In this document: positions 36,728 to 46,107 of the stretch, piece after piece
Position numbering within the stretch: the stretch's first letter is position 1
Layout: each line of letters opens with the position of its first letter
DNA from: GCA-003244245 sp049673305
GTDB lineage: Bacteria; Actinomycetota; Actinomycetes; Mycobacteriales; Pseudonocardiaceae
DNA length: 64,000 bases
Assembly: GCA_049673305.1 (NCBI GenBank)
Contig: JBATXM010000198.1
Location: 1-64,000 of the forward strand
Direction of reading: 5' to 3'
Notes under the pieces: generated by a model
The model's database searches: none
The model's input: the letters and a program-made list of their open reading frames with translations, nothing else
What the model was told of the DNA's origin: nothing
Made by a program: the position numbers and the translations under genes

Positions 36728-37660
36728 GTGCATCCACTGGATGACGACCTCCGCTCCGAGGTGCATCGCGAGCTTGCCGCCTTCCTGCGAGCCAAGCGTG
36801 ACGAGGCGGCGCAGATAGACCAGCAGTTCGCCGTCGCAGTGGATTCGCTGAGTGACTTCGTGCTGGGTCCCGGCAAGCGGCTACGCCCGGTTTTCGCCTG
36901 TTGGGGCTGGCGAGGAGCGGGGGGCTCCCCGGTTGACCCGCAGGCGCGGGCCGTGCTGCGGTCGGTGAGCTCGCTGGAACTGATCCACGCCTGCGCCCTG
37001 GTGCACGACGACCTGATGGACGATTCGACCACCCGGCGCGGCGTACCGACGATGCATGTGGACTTCGCGACCCGGCACCACGTCGCCGGATGGTCGGGCA
37101 CACCGGAACGGTTCGGCGCGGCCACCGCAATCCTGCTCGGTGACATCGCGCTGGCCTGGGCCGATGACATGCTGCGCGGGTCGGAGCTGGGGATTGATTA
37201 ACTGCGCAGAGCGCACTCGGTGTGGCAGGCGATGCGCACCGAGGTGCTTGCGGGCCAATACCTCGACGTACTCACCCGGGCTAGCGGCGACGAAGCACCC
37301 GAGACCGCGTTGCGGATCGACCGGTACAAAACCGCAGCTTATACCGTTGAGCGCCCGCTGCACCTCGGTGCCGCGATCGCCGGAGCGGGCCCCGCGCTGG
37401 TGCACGCCTACCGCCGCTTCGGCGCCGACATCGGTATCGCCTTCCAGCTCCGCGACGACCTGCTGGGCATGTTCGGCGACCCTCGGGTTACCGGTAAACC
37501 AGCCGGCGATGACCTGCGCGAGGGCAAACGGACGCTACTGCTGGCCTATGGACTGCGGGTCGCTGACGAAAAGCGCCAGACCGGGGCGGCTGACCTGGCC
37601 GATCCAGCCGGCGCCCGGCTGGCCGAGCTTGCCGCACAAGCCACCTGCAGAGTGTGCTGA
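36728..37660 (+). pseudogene. idsA2: Polyprenyl (geranylgeranyl) diphosphate synthase with in-frame stop
   Basis: An IdsA/CrtE-type prenyl synthase that would make the C20 precursor of carotenoids. GTG 36728 is preceded by GAGGAAAG. The first Asp-rich motif is ALVHDDLMDDSTTRRG and the second is GIAFQLRDDLLGMFGD. Between them a TAA at 37199-37201 interrupts the frame (SELGID stop LRRAHSVWQAMRTEVL); both sides are in the same frame and clearly one gene. The C-terminus also ends early, at AAQATCRVC, about 40 residues short by family comparison. A GTG at 37220 could restart translation as a second polypeptide, so a split enzyme is possible but unlikely. Synteny equals Rv2173. Confidence 0.85.
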
Positions 37661-37684
37661 CGCGACCACGCGTAACGTGCACCC

Positions 37685-39217
37685 GTGCGCACCGTACCCG
37701 GTCCCACCGACCACATCGTCATCGTCGGCGCCGGGCTATCCGGGCTGTCCGCAGCACTACACCTGCTCGGATCCGGTCGGCGAGTGACCATCCTCGAAGC
37801 CCAGCCCCATCCGGGCGGCCGGGCCGGCCGGATGGATCTCGCCGGCTATCGCCTCGACACCGGCCCCACCGTGCTCACCATGCCAGAGCTGGTAGACGAG
37901 GCGCTGGCCGCCGTGGGTGATTCGCTCGCCGCACGGCTAGACCTCGTGGCTCTGCATCCAGCCTACCGGGCCCGTTTCGCCGACGGGTCAGTGATCGACG
38001 TGCACACCGACGCCGACGCGATGGAGGCGCACATCCGGGCGGTGGCCGGCCCCGCCGAAGCGCACGGCTACCGGCGGTTGCGGCACTGGCTGACCCGGCT
38101 GTACCAGGTCGAGATTGGCCGGTTCATCGGCGGCAACTTCGATTCCCCGCTGGACCTGGTGGCCGGCCGGGATGCCGTCCGCGACCTGGCCGCGCTGGCG
38201 GCGCTGGGTGGCTTCGGCCGGCTGGGCGCTCAGATTGGCCGCTTCCTGCGCGATCCACGGCTGCAACGGATCTTCTCCTTTCAGGCGCTCTACGCCGGAG
38301 TGCCCCCGCGCCGCGCCCTCGCCGCGTACGCGGTGATCGCTTACATGGATACGGTCGCCGGAGTCTGGTTCCCCCGTGGGGGAATGCGGGCGCTGCCCCA
38401 GGCACTGGCCGACGCGGCCGTCAACGCCGGCGCCGACGTGCGCTACAACACGACGGTGACCGCCCTGGAGCACTCTGCGGAACGCATCACGGCCGTGCAC
38501 ACCGCCGAGGGCGACCGTCTTGGCGCCGATGCGGTGGTGCTCACGCCCGATCTGCCGGTGGTGCACCGCCTGCTTGGCCGGGCACCTCGACGGCTGGTGC
38601 CACTGCGCTGGTCACCCTCGGCGGTGGTGCTACACGCCGGAGTGCGGGCGGGCACCGGGCCGGGCTGGACCGAGCTGGCGCACCACACGATCATGTTCGG
38701 CGAGGCGTGGGAGCGCACCTTCGACGAGATCATCTACCGGGGACAGCTCATGACTGACCCGTCGCTGCTCGTCACCCGTCCCACCGCCACCGACCCGAGC
38801 CTGGCACCAGTGGGCCGTGAGCTGCTCTACATACTCGCGCCCTGCCCCAACTTGCACACTGCACCGCTGGACTGGGACACCCTAGGATCGGCTTATCGCG
38901 ATGAGCTGGTCAGCACCTTGGAGCAGCGGGGATTGATCGATCTGAGCGAGGCCATTGAGGTCGAGCAGCTGGTCACCCCCGCTGACTGGGCGGCCCAGGG
39001 ACTGGCGGTCGGAACCCCGTTTTCCGCAGCACACACCTTCGCCCAGACGGGGCCGCTGCGACCATCGAACCTGGTCCGAGGGCGGACCAACGTCGTGCTC
39101 GCCGGATGCGGCACGACGCCCGGCGTCGGAGTACCCACCGCACTGATCTCCGGCAAGCTCGCCGCTGCTCGGATCACCGCCGCCAGAGCGCGTCGAAGCA
39201 CCGCCATGAGCGGCTGA
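37685..39217 (+). CDS. crtI: Phytoene desaturase (CrtI type)
   Basis: A 510-residue FAD-dependent carotenoid desaturase. The N-terminal FAD motif is HIVIVGAGLSGLSAALHL, with HPGGRAGRMDLAGYRLDTGP next. The C-terminal CrtI signature is NVVLAGCGTTPGVGVPTALI. It introduces double bases of conjugation into phytoene, giving lycopene or a related product. GTG 37685 starts 24 bp after the broken synthase gene, and the mannosyltransferase follows after 7 bp. Confidence 0.92.
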   Translation: MRTVPGPTDHIVIVGAGLSGLSAALHLLGSGRRVTILEAQPHPGGRAGRMDLAGYRLDTGPTVLTMPELVDEALAAVGDSLAARLDLVALHPAYRARFADGSVIDVHTDADAMEAHIRAVAGPAEAHGYRRLRHWLTRLYQVEIGRFIGGNFDSPLDLVAGRDAVRDLAALAALGGFGRLGAQIGRFLRDPRLQRIFSFQALYAGVPPRRALAAYAVIAYMDTVAGVWFPRGGMRALPQALADAAVNAGADVRYNTTVTALEHSAERITAVHTAEGDRLGADAVVLTPDLPVVHRLLGRAPRRLVPLRWSPSAVVLHAGVRAGTGPGWTELAHHTIMFGEAWERTFDEIIYRGQLMTDPSLLVTRPTATDPSLAPVGRELLYILAPCPNLHTAPLDWDTLGSAYRDELVSTLEQRGLIDLSEAIEVEQLVTPADWAAQGLAVGTPFSAAHTFAQTGPLRPSNLVRGRTNVVLAGCGTTPGVGVPTALISGKLAAARITAARARRSTAMSG

Positions 39218-39224
39218 ACCAGCC

Positions 39225-40757
39225 GTGTCACGTCCCGGCACAGGGCACGTGCGGCCCGTGCTGCTGCTCGACAGACTGTGCCCGAGCCGGCTACTGGCGG
39301 GCACGGTCCTGCTCGGATTGGCCGGTTCGGTCCTGCTGGCCACCATGGCGGTCGGGGCCGGCGGAATCCTCATCACCGACCCGCTGATCACCGGGGGACC
39401 GCTGTCCTGGATCCGCTACGGGCACGGGCACGATCTGGCCACTGTGGCGCTCTACGTCGGCGTCGGGATGATCGTGTGGGCCTGGGTACGCCTCGGGCGC
39501 GACGTGTGCGGCGGCACCGCGACCGTGCGGCAGGTGCAGATTGCCAGTGCGGTGTGGACTGCGCCCGTCCTGCTGTCGCCACCGCTGTTCACCAGGGACG
39601 TCTACAGCTACCTGGCCCAAGGTGCACTCGCTGCGCGCGGGCTGGATCCTTACCAGGTCGGGCCCTCGACGCTGCCGCCGGGGGCCATCGCGGACAACGT
39701 GCACTACGTATGGCAAACCACCCCGGCTCCCTACGGCCCGCTGTTCATCCTCATCGCGAAGACGATCAGCCGGTTAGCCGGCGAGAACCTCATCCTAGGC
39801 GTGATCAGTATGCGGTTAGTGCTGCTGAGCGGCCTGGCTCTGCTTCTCTTCGCGCTTCCCCGGCTGGCCGATCAGCTCGGCGGCAATCGCACCGTCGCAC
39901 TATGGCTGGTGATCGCCAACCCGATGATCATTGTGCACCTGGTCGGCGGGCCGCACAACGATCTGCTCATGATCGGCCTGCTGGCGGCGGGCACACTGCT
40001 GGTGCTGATGCGCCAACACGTTGCCGGGATCATGCTGGTCACCGTGGCGATGGCGGTGAAGGCGTCAGCCGGGATCGCGTTGCCGTTCCTGGTCTGGATC
40101 TGGGCGGCGCACCTACCCGGTAGTCGGGGCGCGCAACTGCTGCGAGCCGGAGCGGGCAGCGTAGCGTTGTTCGGGACCATGTTCACCGGAATCACGGTGC
40201 TGTCCGGCGTCGACCTGGGCTGGATCCCGGCCCTGGACGCACCGTCGCTGATTGTCAACTGGATGTCGTTGCCCACCGCCGCCGGGCAGCTCGCGCACGC
40301 GCTGGCTTCGCCATTCGGTGAGATGAGCGAACGCCCGTTCATCATCACCTGCCGGCTGCTGGGTTCCGGAATCTTCCTGGTCATCTTCGTCCGACAGTGG
40401 TGGCTGGCCAGAGACGGCGGGCCACCGGCTGTTCGCCGCGCGGCGTTAGCGCTGCTGTGGTCGGCGCTGCTGGCGCCGGCCACCCTGCCCTGGTACCTCA
40501 CCTGGGCGCTGGTCCTCGGCGCGGCCCTGCCGTGGCCGCGACGTTCGCTAGCATGGGTGGCAGCCGGATCCACGTGGCTGGTGGTGTGCACCTTTCCCAC
40601 TGGCGAGGACGCGTTGACCTCATGGCCCTACCAGCTCGCCATGGTGGCAGCGTCACTGCTCGCGGCTGCCGCGCTGCTGCGCCGCGACCCGCTGGGCCTG
40701 CGCAGGCGCACACACCTCATCCACCCAGCGACAGTAGAGCCAGTAGCGTCACCATGA
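39225..40757 (+). CDS. Polyprenol-phosphomannose-dependent alpha-1,6-mannosyltransferase (MptA/MptB type)
   Basis: A 510-residue membrane GT-C/GT87 mannosyltransferase with about 12 predicted helices. The catalytic loop has acidic residues in LFTRDVYSYLAQGALAARGL, and YGPLFILIAK and GGPHNDLLMIGLLA are also characteristic. Relatives extend the alpha-1,6-mannan core of lipomannan from polyprenol-phosphomannose at the outer face of the membrane. Position after metF and idsA2 equals Rv2174 (mptA). The stop overlaps the crtB start (ATGA), tying mannan and carotenoid genes in one transcript. Confidence 0.87.
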   Translation: MSRPGTGHVRPVLLLDRLCPSRLLAGTVLLGLAGSVLLATMAVGAGGILITDPLITGGPLSWIRYGHGHDLATVALYVGVGMIVWAWVRLGRDVCGGTATVRQVQIASAVWTAPVLLSPPLFTRDVYSYLAQGALAARGLDPYQVGPSTLPPGAIADNVHYVWQTTPAPYGPLFILIAKTISRLAGENLILGVISMRLVLLSGLALLLFALPRLADQLGGNRTVALWLVIANPMIIVHLVGGPHNDLLMIGLLAAGTLLVLMRQHVAGIMLVTVAMAVKASAGIALPFLVWIWAAHLPGSRGAQLLRAGAGSVALFGTMFTGITVLSGVDLGWIPALDAPSLIVNWMSLPTAAGQLAHALASPFGEMSERPFIITCRLLGSGIFLVIFVRQWWLARDGGPPAVRRAALALLWSALLAPATLPWYLTWALVLGAALPWPRRSLAWVAAGSTWLVVCTFPTGEDALTSWPYQLAMVAASLLAAAALLRRDPLGLRRRTHLIHPATVEPVASP

Positions 40758-41728
40758 GTCGCGAACTCGATGCAGCGGGCATCACCGAGCCCGCGCTGCG
40801 GGCCTCGTATATCCGATGCCGGAACCTCAACGCGGCGCACGGCCGCACCTACTTCTTGGCGACCCGGCTGCTAGCGCCTGCCCAGCGGCCAGCGATCCAT
40901 GCACTGTACGGGCTGGCCCGCTACGCCGACGAGATCGTCGACGACCTCTCCGATACCCGGCCATGGCCCCAGCGCCTCGCTGAGTTGGACACCTTAGCGC
41001 AGCAGCTGCGCGAGGGGTTGGCGCGGAGCCGCTCGAATCACCCCGTGCTGGCAGCGCCGGTGCACACTGCGGTTCGCTACCAGATCGATCCGCAGCACTT
41101 CGCGGACTTCATGGTCTCAATGCGGATGGATCGGCCGGTAGAACAGGGTGGCGTGGCCGATTATCGGACCTTCGATGAGCTGGCCCGCTATGTGCACGGC
41201 TCGGCGGCGGTTATTGGGCTGCAGGTCCTGCCGATACTGGGTACTGTGGTGTGTCGAGAGCAGGCTGAACCGCACGCCGCCGCGCTGGGTGTTGCCTTCC
41301 AGATCACCAACTTCCTCCGCGACGTCGGGGAGGATCTCGATCGCGGACGGATTTACCTGCCCACCGACGAGCTGGCCTCGTTCGGGGTGGACCGCGAGCT
41401 GCTGGGGTGGTGCCGCAGTACCGGAGCGGCCGACCCCCGGGTGCGCCGCGCGCTGGCCTACCTGGTGGCGCGCACCCGGGCAATCTACCGTAGGGCGGCG
41501 CCGGGGATCCCTATGCTCGCCCCGGTGTCCCGGGCCTGCGTGGCCACCGCGTTCTGCTTGTACGGTGGTATTTTGGACGAAATCGAAGCGGCCGGCTACC
41601 ACATACTGGCCCGTCGGGTGGAAGTGCCATCCCACCGTCGACTCGCCGTCGCGCTGCCAGGCCTGAGCCGGGCACTGCTGGCGCGGGCCCGCCACCGACC
41701 AAAAACGTCGCGGACGGTTCCTGCCTAG
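40754..41728 (+). CDS. crtB: Phytoene synthase
   Basis: A 324-residue squalene/phytoene synthase joining two GGPP to phytoene. Asp-rich motif 1 is ARYADEIVDDL; motif 2 is ITNFLRDVGEDLDRGRIYLP. RTYFLATRLL is the conserved N-terminal phrase. The ATG overlaps the mannosyltransferase stop by four bases. It works before CrtI; its substrate would normally come from the synthase that is broken here, so another GGPP synthase is needed. Confidence 0.93.
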   Translation: MSRELDAAGITEPALRASYIRCRNLNAAHGRTYFLATRLLAPAQRPAIHALYGLARYADEIVDDLSDTRPWPQRLAELDTLAQQLREGLARSRSNHPVLAAPVHTAVRYQIDPQHFADFMVSMRMDRPVEQGGVADYRTFDELARYVHGSAAVIGLQVLPILGTVVCREQAEPHAAALGVAFQITNFLRDVGEDLDRGRIYLPTDELASFGVDRELLGWCRSTGAADPRVRRALAYLVARTRAIYRRAAPGIPMLAPVSRACVATAFCLYGGILDEIEAAGYHILARRVEVPSHRRLAVALPGLSRALLARARHRPKTSRTVPA

Positions 41729-41867
41729 ACCAGCGTCGCACTAGGTTGAAGATTTTCCTAAGGGGAATTCGCCGAAACTCCCTTGTCCGCAACGTTGACC
41801 ATTGGTGACGTCTGAGGGCTATCATTGGTAGACGGCGGGGGCCGTGGAATCGGGCAAAGGGCAGCAC

Positions 41868-43148
41868 ATGAGCCTGCGGGAAGCGGTACTCATCGCGTTA
41901 CGCGGATTGCGCGCCCACCGGCTGCGCTCCTCTCTCACCATGCTCGGCCTCATCATCGGAGTCTCCGCGGTGATCGTGCTGTTCGCCTGCGGCCAAGGGG
42001 TGCAGAATTCGGTCAATGCACGGATTGAACCGTTCGCCAACCTGGTCACCATCGTGCCGCAGACCGCCAACGTCCCCGGGGCCCCGCCCGCGCAGAACCT
42101 GACCGACGCCGACGCCGACGTGCTGCGCAAAGCACCCGACATCGCCACCGTCACCCCGGTGGTCACCGGCACGGCACCGGGCACGGGCACAGCAGCGGGC
42201 ACCACACCGGGCACCACACCGATTGAGACCCCCACCGCCACGTTCCTTCCGGGCGCCATCATCGGCTCCACAGAAAACTGGGTCGTGGCGAACAACCGGG
42301 ACCTCCAGGCGGGGTTGTTCTTCGACGAGACCCAGTCCCGCGAGGCCGCTCGGGTGGTGGTCCTGGGTCCCAGCGTCGCGACCACCCTGTTCGGCACTCC
42401 CCGAGCGGCGCTGGGCCAGACGGTCCAGATCAACAAGCGAGCCTTCCAGGTCATCGGTGTGATGCAGAGCTACGGCCAGCAGCTGGACAACACAGCAGTC
42501 ATGCCGCTGAGCACCGCCCGCCGCTACATCGTCGGCCACGGCATCGGCACCGGCGACAAACTCAACCAGATCCTCGTGCAAGCCCCCCAGCAGACCGCCG
42601 TGCCCGCCGCCATGAAAGAAATAACCCAAATACTCGACGCCCGGCACCACATCAGCAACCCCCAGATGCAGGACTTCCAAGTGCAATCCCTGGGGCACCG
42701 GCTGCAGACTTTCAACCAGATCATCCTCATCCTCACCCTGTTCACCCCGTCCGTCGCGGCGATCTCCCTGGTAGTCGGTGGTATCGGAGTCCTGAACATC
42801 ATGTTGGTTTCGGTCACCGAACGAACCCGGGAGATCGGCATCCGCAAAGCGATCGGCGCCACCCGTCGTGCCATTCTGGAACAGTTCCTCATTGAGTCCA
42901 TCGTCCTGGCCGGCCTCGGTGGGCTGGTCGGCGTCGGCGTCGGGATTGGGCTGTCCCTACTCGCCGGCACCATTGCACCGACCCTCGACCCGGCCTCCGG
43001 CATCTTCGCCGGGTTCGCCCCCGTCTTGTCTGTCCTGCCGGTGGCGGGGTCCTTCGGGATCAGCCTGGTGATCGGGCTGATCGCCGGTGGCTACCCGGCC
43101 TACCGCGCCGCCCAGCTACACCCGATTGAAGCCCTCAGGTACGAGTAA
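41868..43148 (+). CDS. MacB/FtsX-type ABC transporter permease, orphan
   Basis: A 426-residue permease with one N-terminal helix (LTMLGLIIGVSAVIVLFACG), a periplasmic MacB_PCD domain and three C-terminal helices with the FtsX signature VGGIGVLNIMLVSVTERTRE and IRKAIGATRRAIL. Residues about 108-132 are a Thr/Gly/Pro-rich insertion (PGTGTAAGTTPGTTP). No ATPase or membrane-fusion gene is adjacent. ATG 41868 is preferred, with AAAGGG upstream. Confidence 0.88.
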   Translation: MSLREAVLIALRGLRAHRLRSSLTMLGLIIGVSAVIVLFACGQGVQNSVNARIEPFANLVTIVPQTANVPGAPPAQNLTDADADVLRKAPDIATVTPVVTGTAPGTGTAAGTTPGTTPIETPTATFLPGAIIGSTENWVVANNRDLQAGLFFDETQSREAARVVVLGPSVATTLFGTPRAALGQTVQINKRAFQVIGVMQSYGQQLDNTAVMPLSTARRYIVGHGIGTGDKLNQILVQAPQQTAVPAAMKEITQILDARHHISNPQMQDFQVQSLGHRLQTFNQIILILTLFTPSVAAISLVVGGIGVLNIMLVSVTERTREIGIRKAIGATRRAILEQFLIESIVLAGLGGLVGVGVGIGLSLLAGTIAPTLDPASGIFAGFAPVLSVLPVAGSFGISLVIGLIAGGYPAYRAAQLHPIEALRYE

Positions 43149-44607
43149 CAAGGCCTTCGTCGGCGATGAGCAGCCGACCGGCCCGGCGGGTCGCCGCCGG
43201 GCGGGCGAGCACCCACACCACTCCGATCAGCAGCCAGGCCGCGGACAGTGCTGGATAGGCACCAGCGGCGCCGGTCGGGTACGGCCAGGTGTTGCGGAAC
43301 AGCGTGTAGCCGATCAACAGCAGCGCTAGCCCCGGAACAACGATCTCCCAGACCGCGACCTGACGACGGCCAGCGAAAAACAGCAACCTCGTCGCGCCGA
43401 TCGTGGCAAGCGCGTAGGCCACCAGCACGATCAGCGTTCCAATGGCCCCGGACGCGACGAACAAATCGAAGGGCTTTTCGCCCAGCACGAACCACGTGGT
43501 GCCAATAGCCAAGTACATGGCGATGACGACCGCCGCGGTCGCGCGGACCGGAGTCCCGCGCGTCATGGAGAGCATTCCGAATGGTGAAAAACCGACGCCA
43601 TCCCGCGCGAGCGCGAACAATAACCTCGCCGCACCGACCGCGCAGGCCAGCGCGCAGCCGAAGGCGCTGATCACCGCACCGAGCGTGATAACCTCCCCCA
43701 CCCAGCCCGCCACGTACCGCGAGCCGAGTTCACCCAGCAACGATCCCGAGCCGGCGAATGCCGCCACCCCCTTGTCACCTGCGCCGAAACCCATCATCGC
43801 CACGGCCGTGACGAACACGAAGTACAGGCCACCGAAGATTGCCGTCCCCAGGATCGCCCGAGGGATGTCCCGACGCGGCGTGCGCGTCTCCTCACCCAAC
43901 GTCGCGGCGGCCTCGAAACCCGCGAAGGACAAGAAGCCGAAGACCACCCCGAGGAACACCGCCGAAACACCGGTACCGGGCGGCACGGTGAACACCGACA
44001 GGTCAACCCGGTGATCCTGCGGCGCGCTACCGGTCGCGAGGCGGATGAGGATCACCACCGCCACCACCACAATCAGGGCGACAGTGGCCCCTTCCACGGA
44101 CAACAGGAGCCTGGTTACGCTCCGAACGGGAGCGATAGCCAGCGAAAACACTCCAACCAGCACGATGGCACCAATGAGGAAACCCGACCAAGACGGCTGG
44201 TGCGTCCACACCCCCACGCCGTCCAGAAAGGTCGAGCCGAAGATACCGGCCGCCGATGCCGTGGTGACTCCGAACAACGTATAGGTACCCAGCAGCGCCC
44301 ATCCGGCAACGACACCCGCCCGAGCACCCAGAGTCGCCCCGACGAAGCCGTACACACTGCCCGCGTGGTGAAAGCGCTGGCACAGTCGCACAAAGGTGTA
44401 GGCGATAAGCAGCACTCCGACGGTGGCCAAAGCGAACGCCAGCGGGACAGCGCGCCCCACCGTGCCCGCGGCGGCCTGCGGATTGAGGTTGACCGCCGCC
44501 GAGGGAGCCATCAGCGCCACCGAGACGCCAACGGCCTCCCACACATTCAGCTCTCGACGAAGATGAGCACCGTGAGCGGGCGGTGAACAATCGGGTGTTT
44601 CGGACAT
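43135..44607 (-). CDS. APC superfamily amino acid permease
   Basis: A 490-residue permease with 12 predicted helices. The N-terminal ELNVWEAVGVSVALMAPSAA and FAGFEAAATLGEETRTPRRD are typical of APC transporters. ATG 44607 follows GGAAGG. It is the last gene of a minus-strand set after the SRPBCC protein and the broken amidohydrolase, so it likely imports the amine or amide that the hydrolase used to act on. It overlaps the ABC permease end by 14 bp. Confidence 0.88.
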   Translation of the reverse strand: MSETPDCSPPAHGAHLRRELNVWEAVGVSVALMAPSAAVNLNPQAAAGTVGRAVPLAFALATVGVLLIAYTFVRLCQRFHHAGSVYGFVGATLGARAGVVAGWALLGTYTLFGVTTASAAGIFGSTFLDGVGVWTHQPSWSGFLIGAIVLVGVFSLAIAPVRSVTRLLLSVEGATVALIVVVAVVILIRLATGSAPQDHRVDLSVFTVPPGTGVSAVFLGVVFGFLSFAGFEAAATLGEETRTPRRDIPRAILGTAIFGGLYFVFVTAVAMMGFGAGDKGVAAFAGSGSLLGELGSRYVAGWVGEVITLGAVISAFGCALACAVGAARLLFALARDGVGFSPFGMLSMTRGTPVRATAAVVIAMYLAIGTTWFVLGEKPFDLFVASGAIGTLIVLVAYALATIGATRLLFFAGRRQVAVWEIVVPGLALLLIGYTLFRNTWPYPTGAAGAYPALSAAWLLIGVVWVLARPAATRRAGRLLIADEGLVTRT

Positions 44608-44710
44608 CACGTTGCCTTCCACGGTGGTACGGACCGTCAGTGGTGCGGACCGTCAGTCATCAAGAGACGGCGAACGTCGCCTTGCGTACCACGTCGGCAT
44701 GTCATGCCGA

Positions 44711-45602
44711 CTACGCCAGCCGGTAGACACGTTTCGCGTTGTCGGCGCCCATCATCTGCGCGACCCGTACCGCATCAGCACTCGACCACTCCCCCGACTG
44801 CACCCACTCACCGAGGACACTGGCTGTGGCACGCCGCCACAGCACAGCGCCGAGATGATGCAGCTCGGCCGGTCCCCATGCATCGGAGGAGAACAGCAGC
44901 TTGCCGAAGGGGGCCACCTCCAGCGACTCCGCGACAATCGCACGAGACCGCGCCCCGGTGTAGTTCACCGTCAACCCAACGTCGAGGTACACGTGGGGAA
45001 ACACGTGGGCCAGATACCCGGCGGTGCGGTGATACGGGTAGCATCACCGGCACCTGGCGGTCCTGTACCCGGCGCAGGAAGCCGGTCATCAGTGACGGGT
45101 CGCAGCGGTGCAGGGTTAGGTCAGGGTCCCCGTACCCGGTGTGCAACTGCAGCGGCAAGTCGAGGTCGACACCTGTCCACAGCAGGTGGCGCAGCAGCAC
45201 CGGATCGGTCAGGCGCAGCTCGCCGGCCTCCCGTCGCCCTAGCCACCGTCCAGCAGCGCAACGCACATCAGCGACGCTAGGGGCATCAGGATCGAAGTCA
45301 AGGCCGTACCGGTAGGCGATGACGGACTTGAGCCCCACGGCGTGCCGAGCCCGTTCGTTCAAGGTCGAGGCGAACCGGTCGGCGAACTCGGCCGCAGGCA
45401 CACCCTGTGCTGCCACCTCTTCGGCGATGGACTCCAAGCGCACAATTTCCGACGCGGTCGCGCCCGCAGGCGCTGGCCACGGGGACGCACTGAAGCCAGC
45501 CTCGAACCCAGAATCCTCGACATCCCCCGTCATGGTGCCGTGCACGTGATGATCCACCAGGCGCAGCGCCTCGAGCGCGGAGAGCAGCGCGTCCGCGCTC
45601 AC
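44711..45602 (-). pseudogene. Amidohydrolase (FluG N-terminal-like), frameshifted
   Basis: A metal-dependent amidohydrolase. It starts at GTG 45602, overlapping the SRPBCC stop (GTGA): VSADALLSALEALRLVDHHV, where DHHVH holds two metal ligands. The frame is good down to VQDRQVPVM (about 45042), then changes; YPYHRTAGYLAHVFPHVYLD continues in another frame to the normal end at 44711. Against the family phrase MLLHCYPYHR, the junction lacks about 11 bases encoding LLHC, including a probable metal-binding His. Restored, it would be about 300 residues. FluG-like enzymes act in gamma-glutamyl-amine or related catabolism, which fits the adjacent APC permease. Confidence 0.85.
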
Positions 45603-46054
45603 GCCAACGTTGTGGCATGCGCGTACGCTGCCAGGCCTCGCGCGGACTGCTTGACGAATCGTTCGATCGCCCACCGCCACAGCCAACCGGTGCCGGGTAC
45701 CTTCGGCGTGAACGAAATGTGCCAGCGGATCCTGGTTCCTTCCCCGCTCGGTTCGAGATCGACGTCTGCGCGGTAATCCCGTACCGGCAACCCGGACAGA
45801 TGCAGGTAGCTGAACCGGCGATTGGGGATCAGCTCGGCGACCTGGTCCCGACCAGTCACCTTGCCCTTGCGGAAAATTCTGATTGCGCCGACTCCTTCCG
45901 GCTCCCGCGCACCGACCCGCTCCAGTTGGAACGAACCGATCGAGGTCCACCTCGGCCAACTCGCGCCGTCCCGCAGCAACGCGTACACGGCGGTGGCCTC
46001 GGCGCAGCTATGAACCTGGATGTCGATGTGTTGCTTGTGAACCATATGGTACAT
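45599..46054 (-). CDS. SRPBCC (START-like) family protein
   Basis: A 151-residue polyketide-cyclase/dehydrase-type fold: VHSCAEATAVYALLRDGASW followed by PRWTSIGSF, then RDQVAELIPNRRFSYLHLSG and IRWHISFTPKVPG. Starts are ATG 46054 or 46045, both inside a 30-bp palindrome with no ribosome-binding site, so the mRNA may be leaderless. It is first in an operon with the amidohydrolase and the APC permease. Ligand unknown. Confidence 0.8.
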   Translation of the reverse strand: MYHMVHKQHIDIQVHSCAEATAVYALLRDGASWPRWTSIGSFQLERVGAREPEGVGAIRIFRKGKVTGRDQVAELIPNRRFSYLHLSGLPVRDYRADVDLEPSGEGTRIRWHISFTPKVPGTGWLWRWAIERFVKQSARGLAAYAHATTLA

Positions 46055-46068
46055 GTACCATATGGTTC
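46039..46068. promoter_or_regulatory. 30-bp perfect palindrome, probable TetR operator
   Basis: A perfect 30-bp inverted repeat centred at 46053/46054, with inner repeats of ACCATATGGT on each side of the centre. It lies between the SRPBCC and TetR genes and covers both candidate start codons of the SRPBCC gene. It is probably bound by the TetR protein. Confidence 0.85.
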
Positions 46069-46107
46069 AATCGATGGCAACAGGATATCTGGAGGCGACT
46101 ATCTCAG

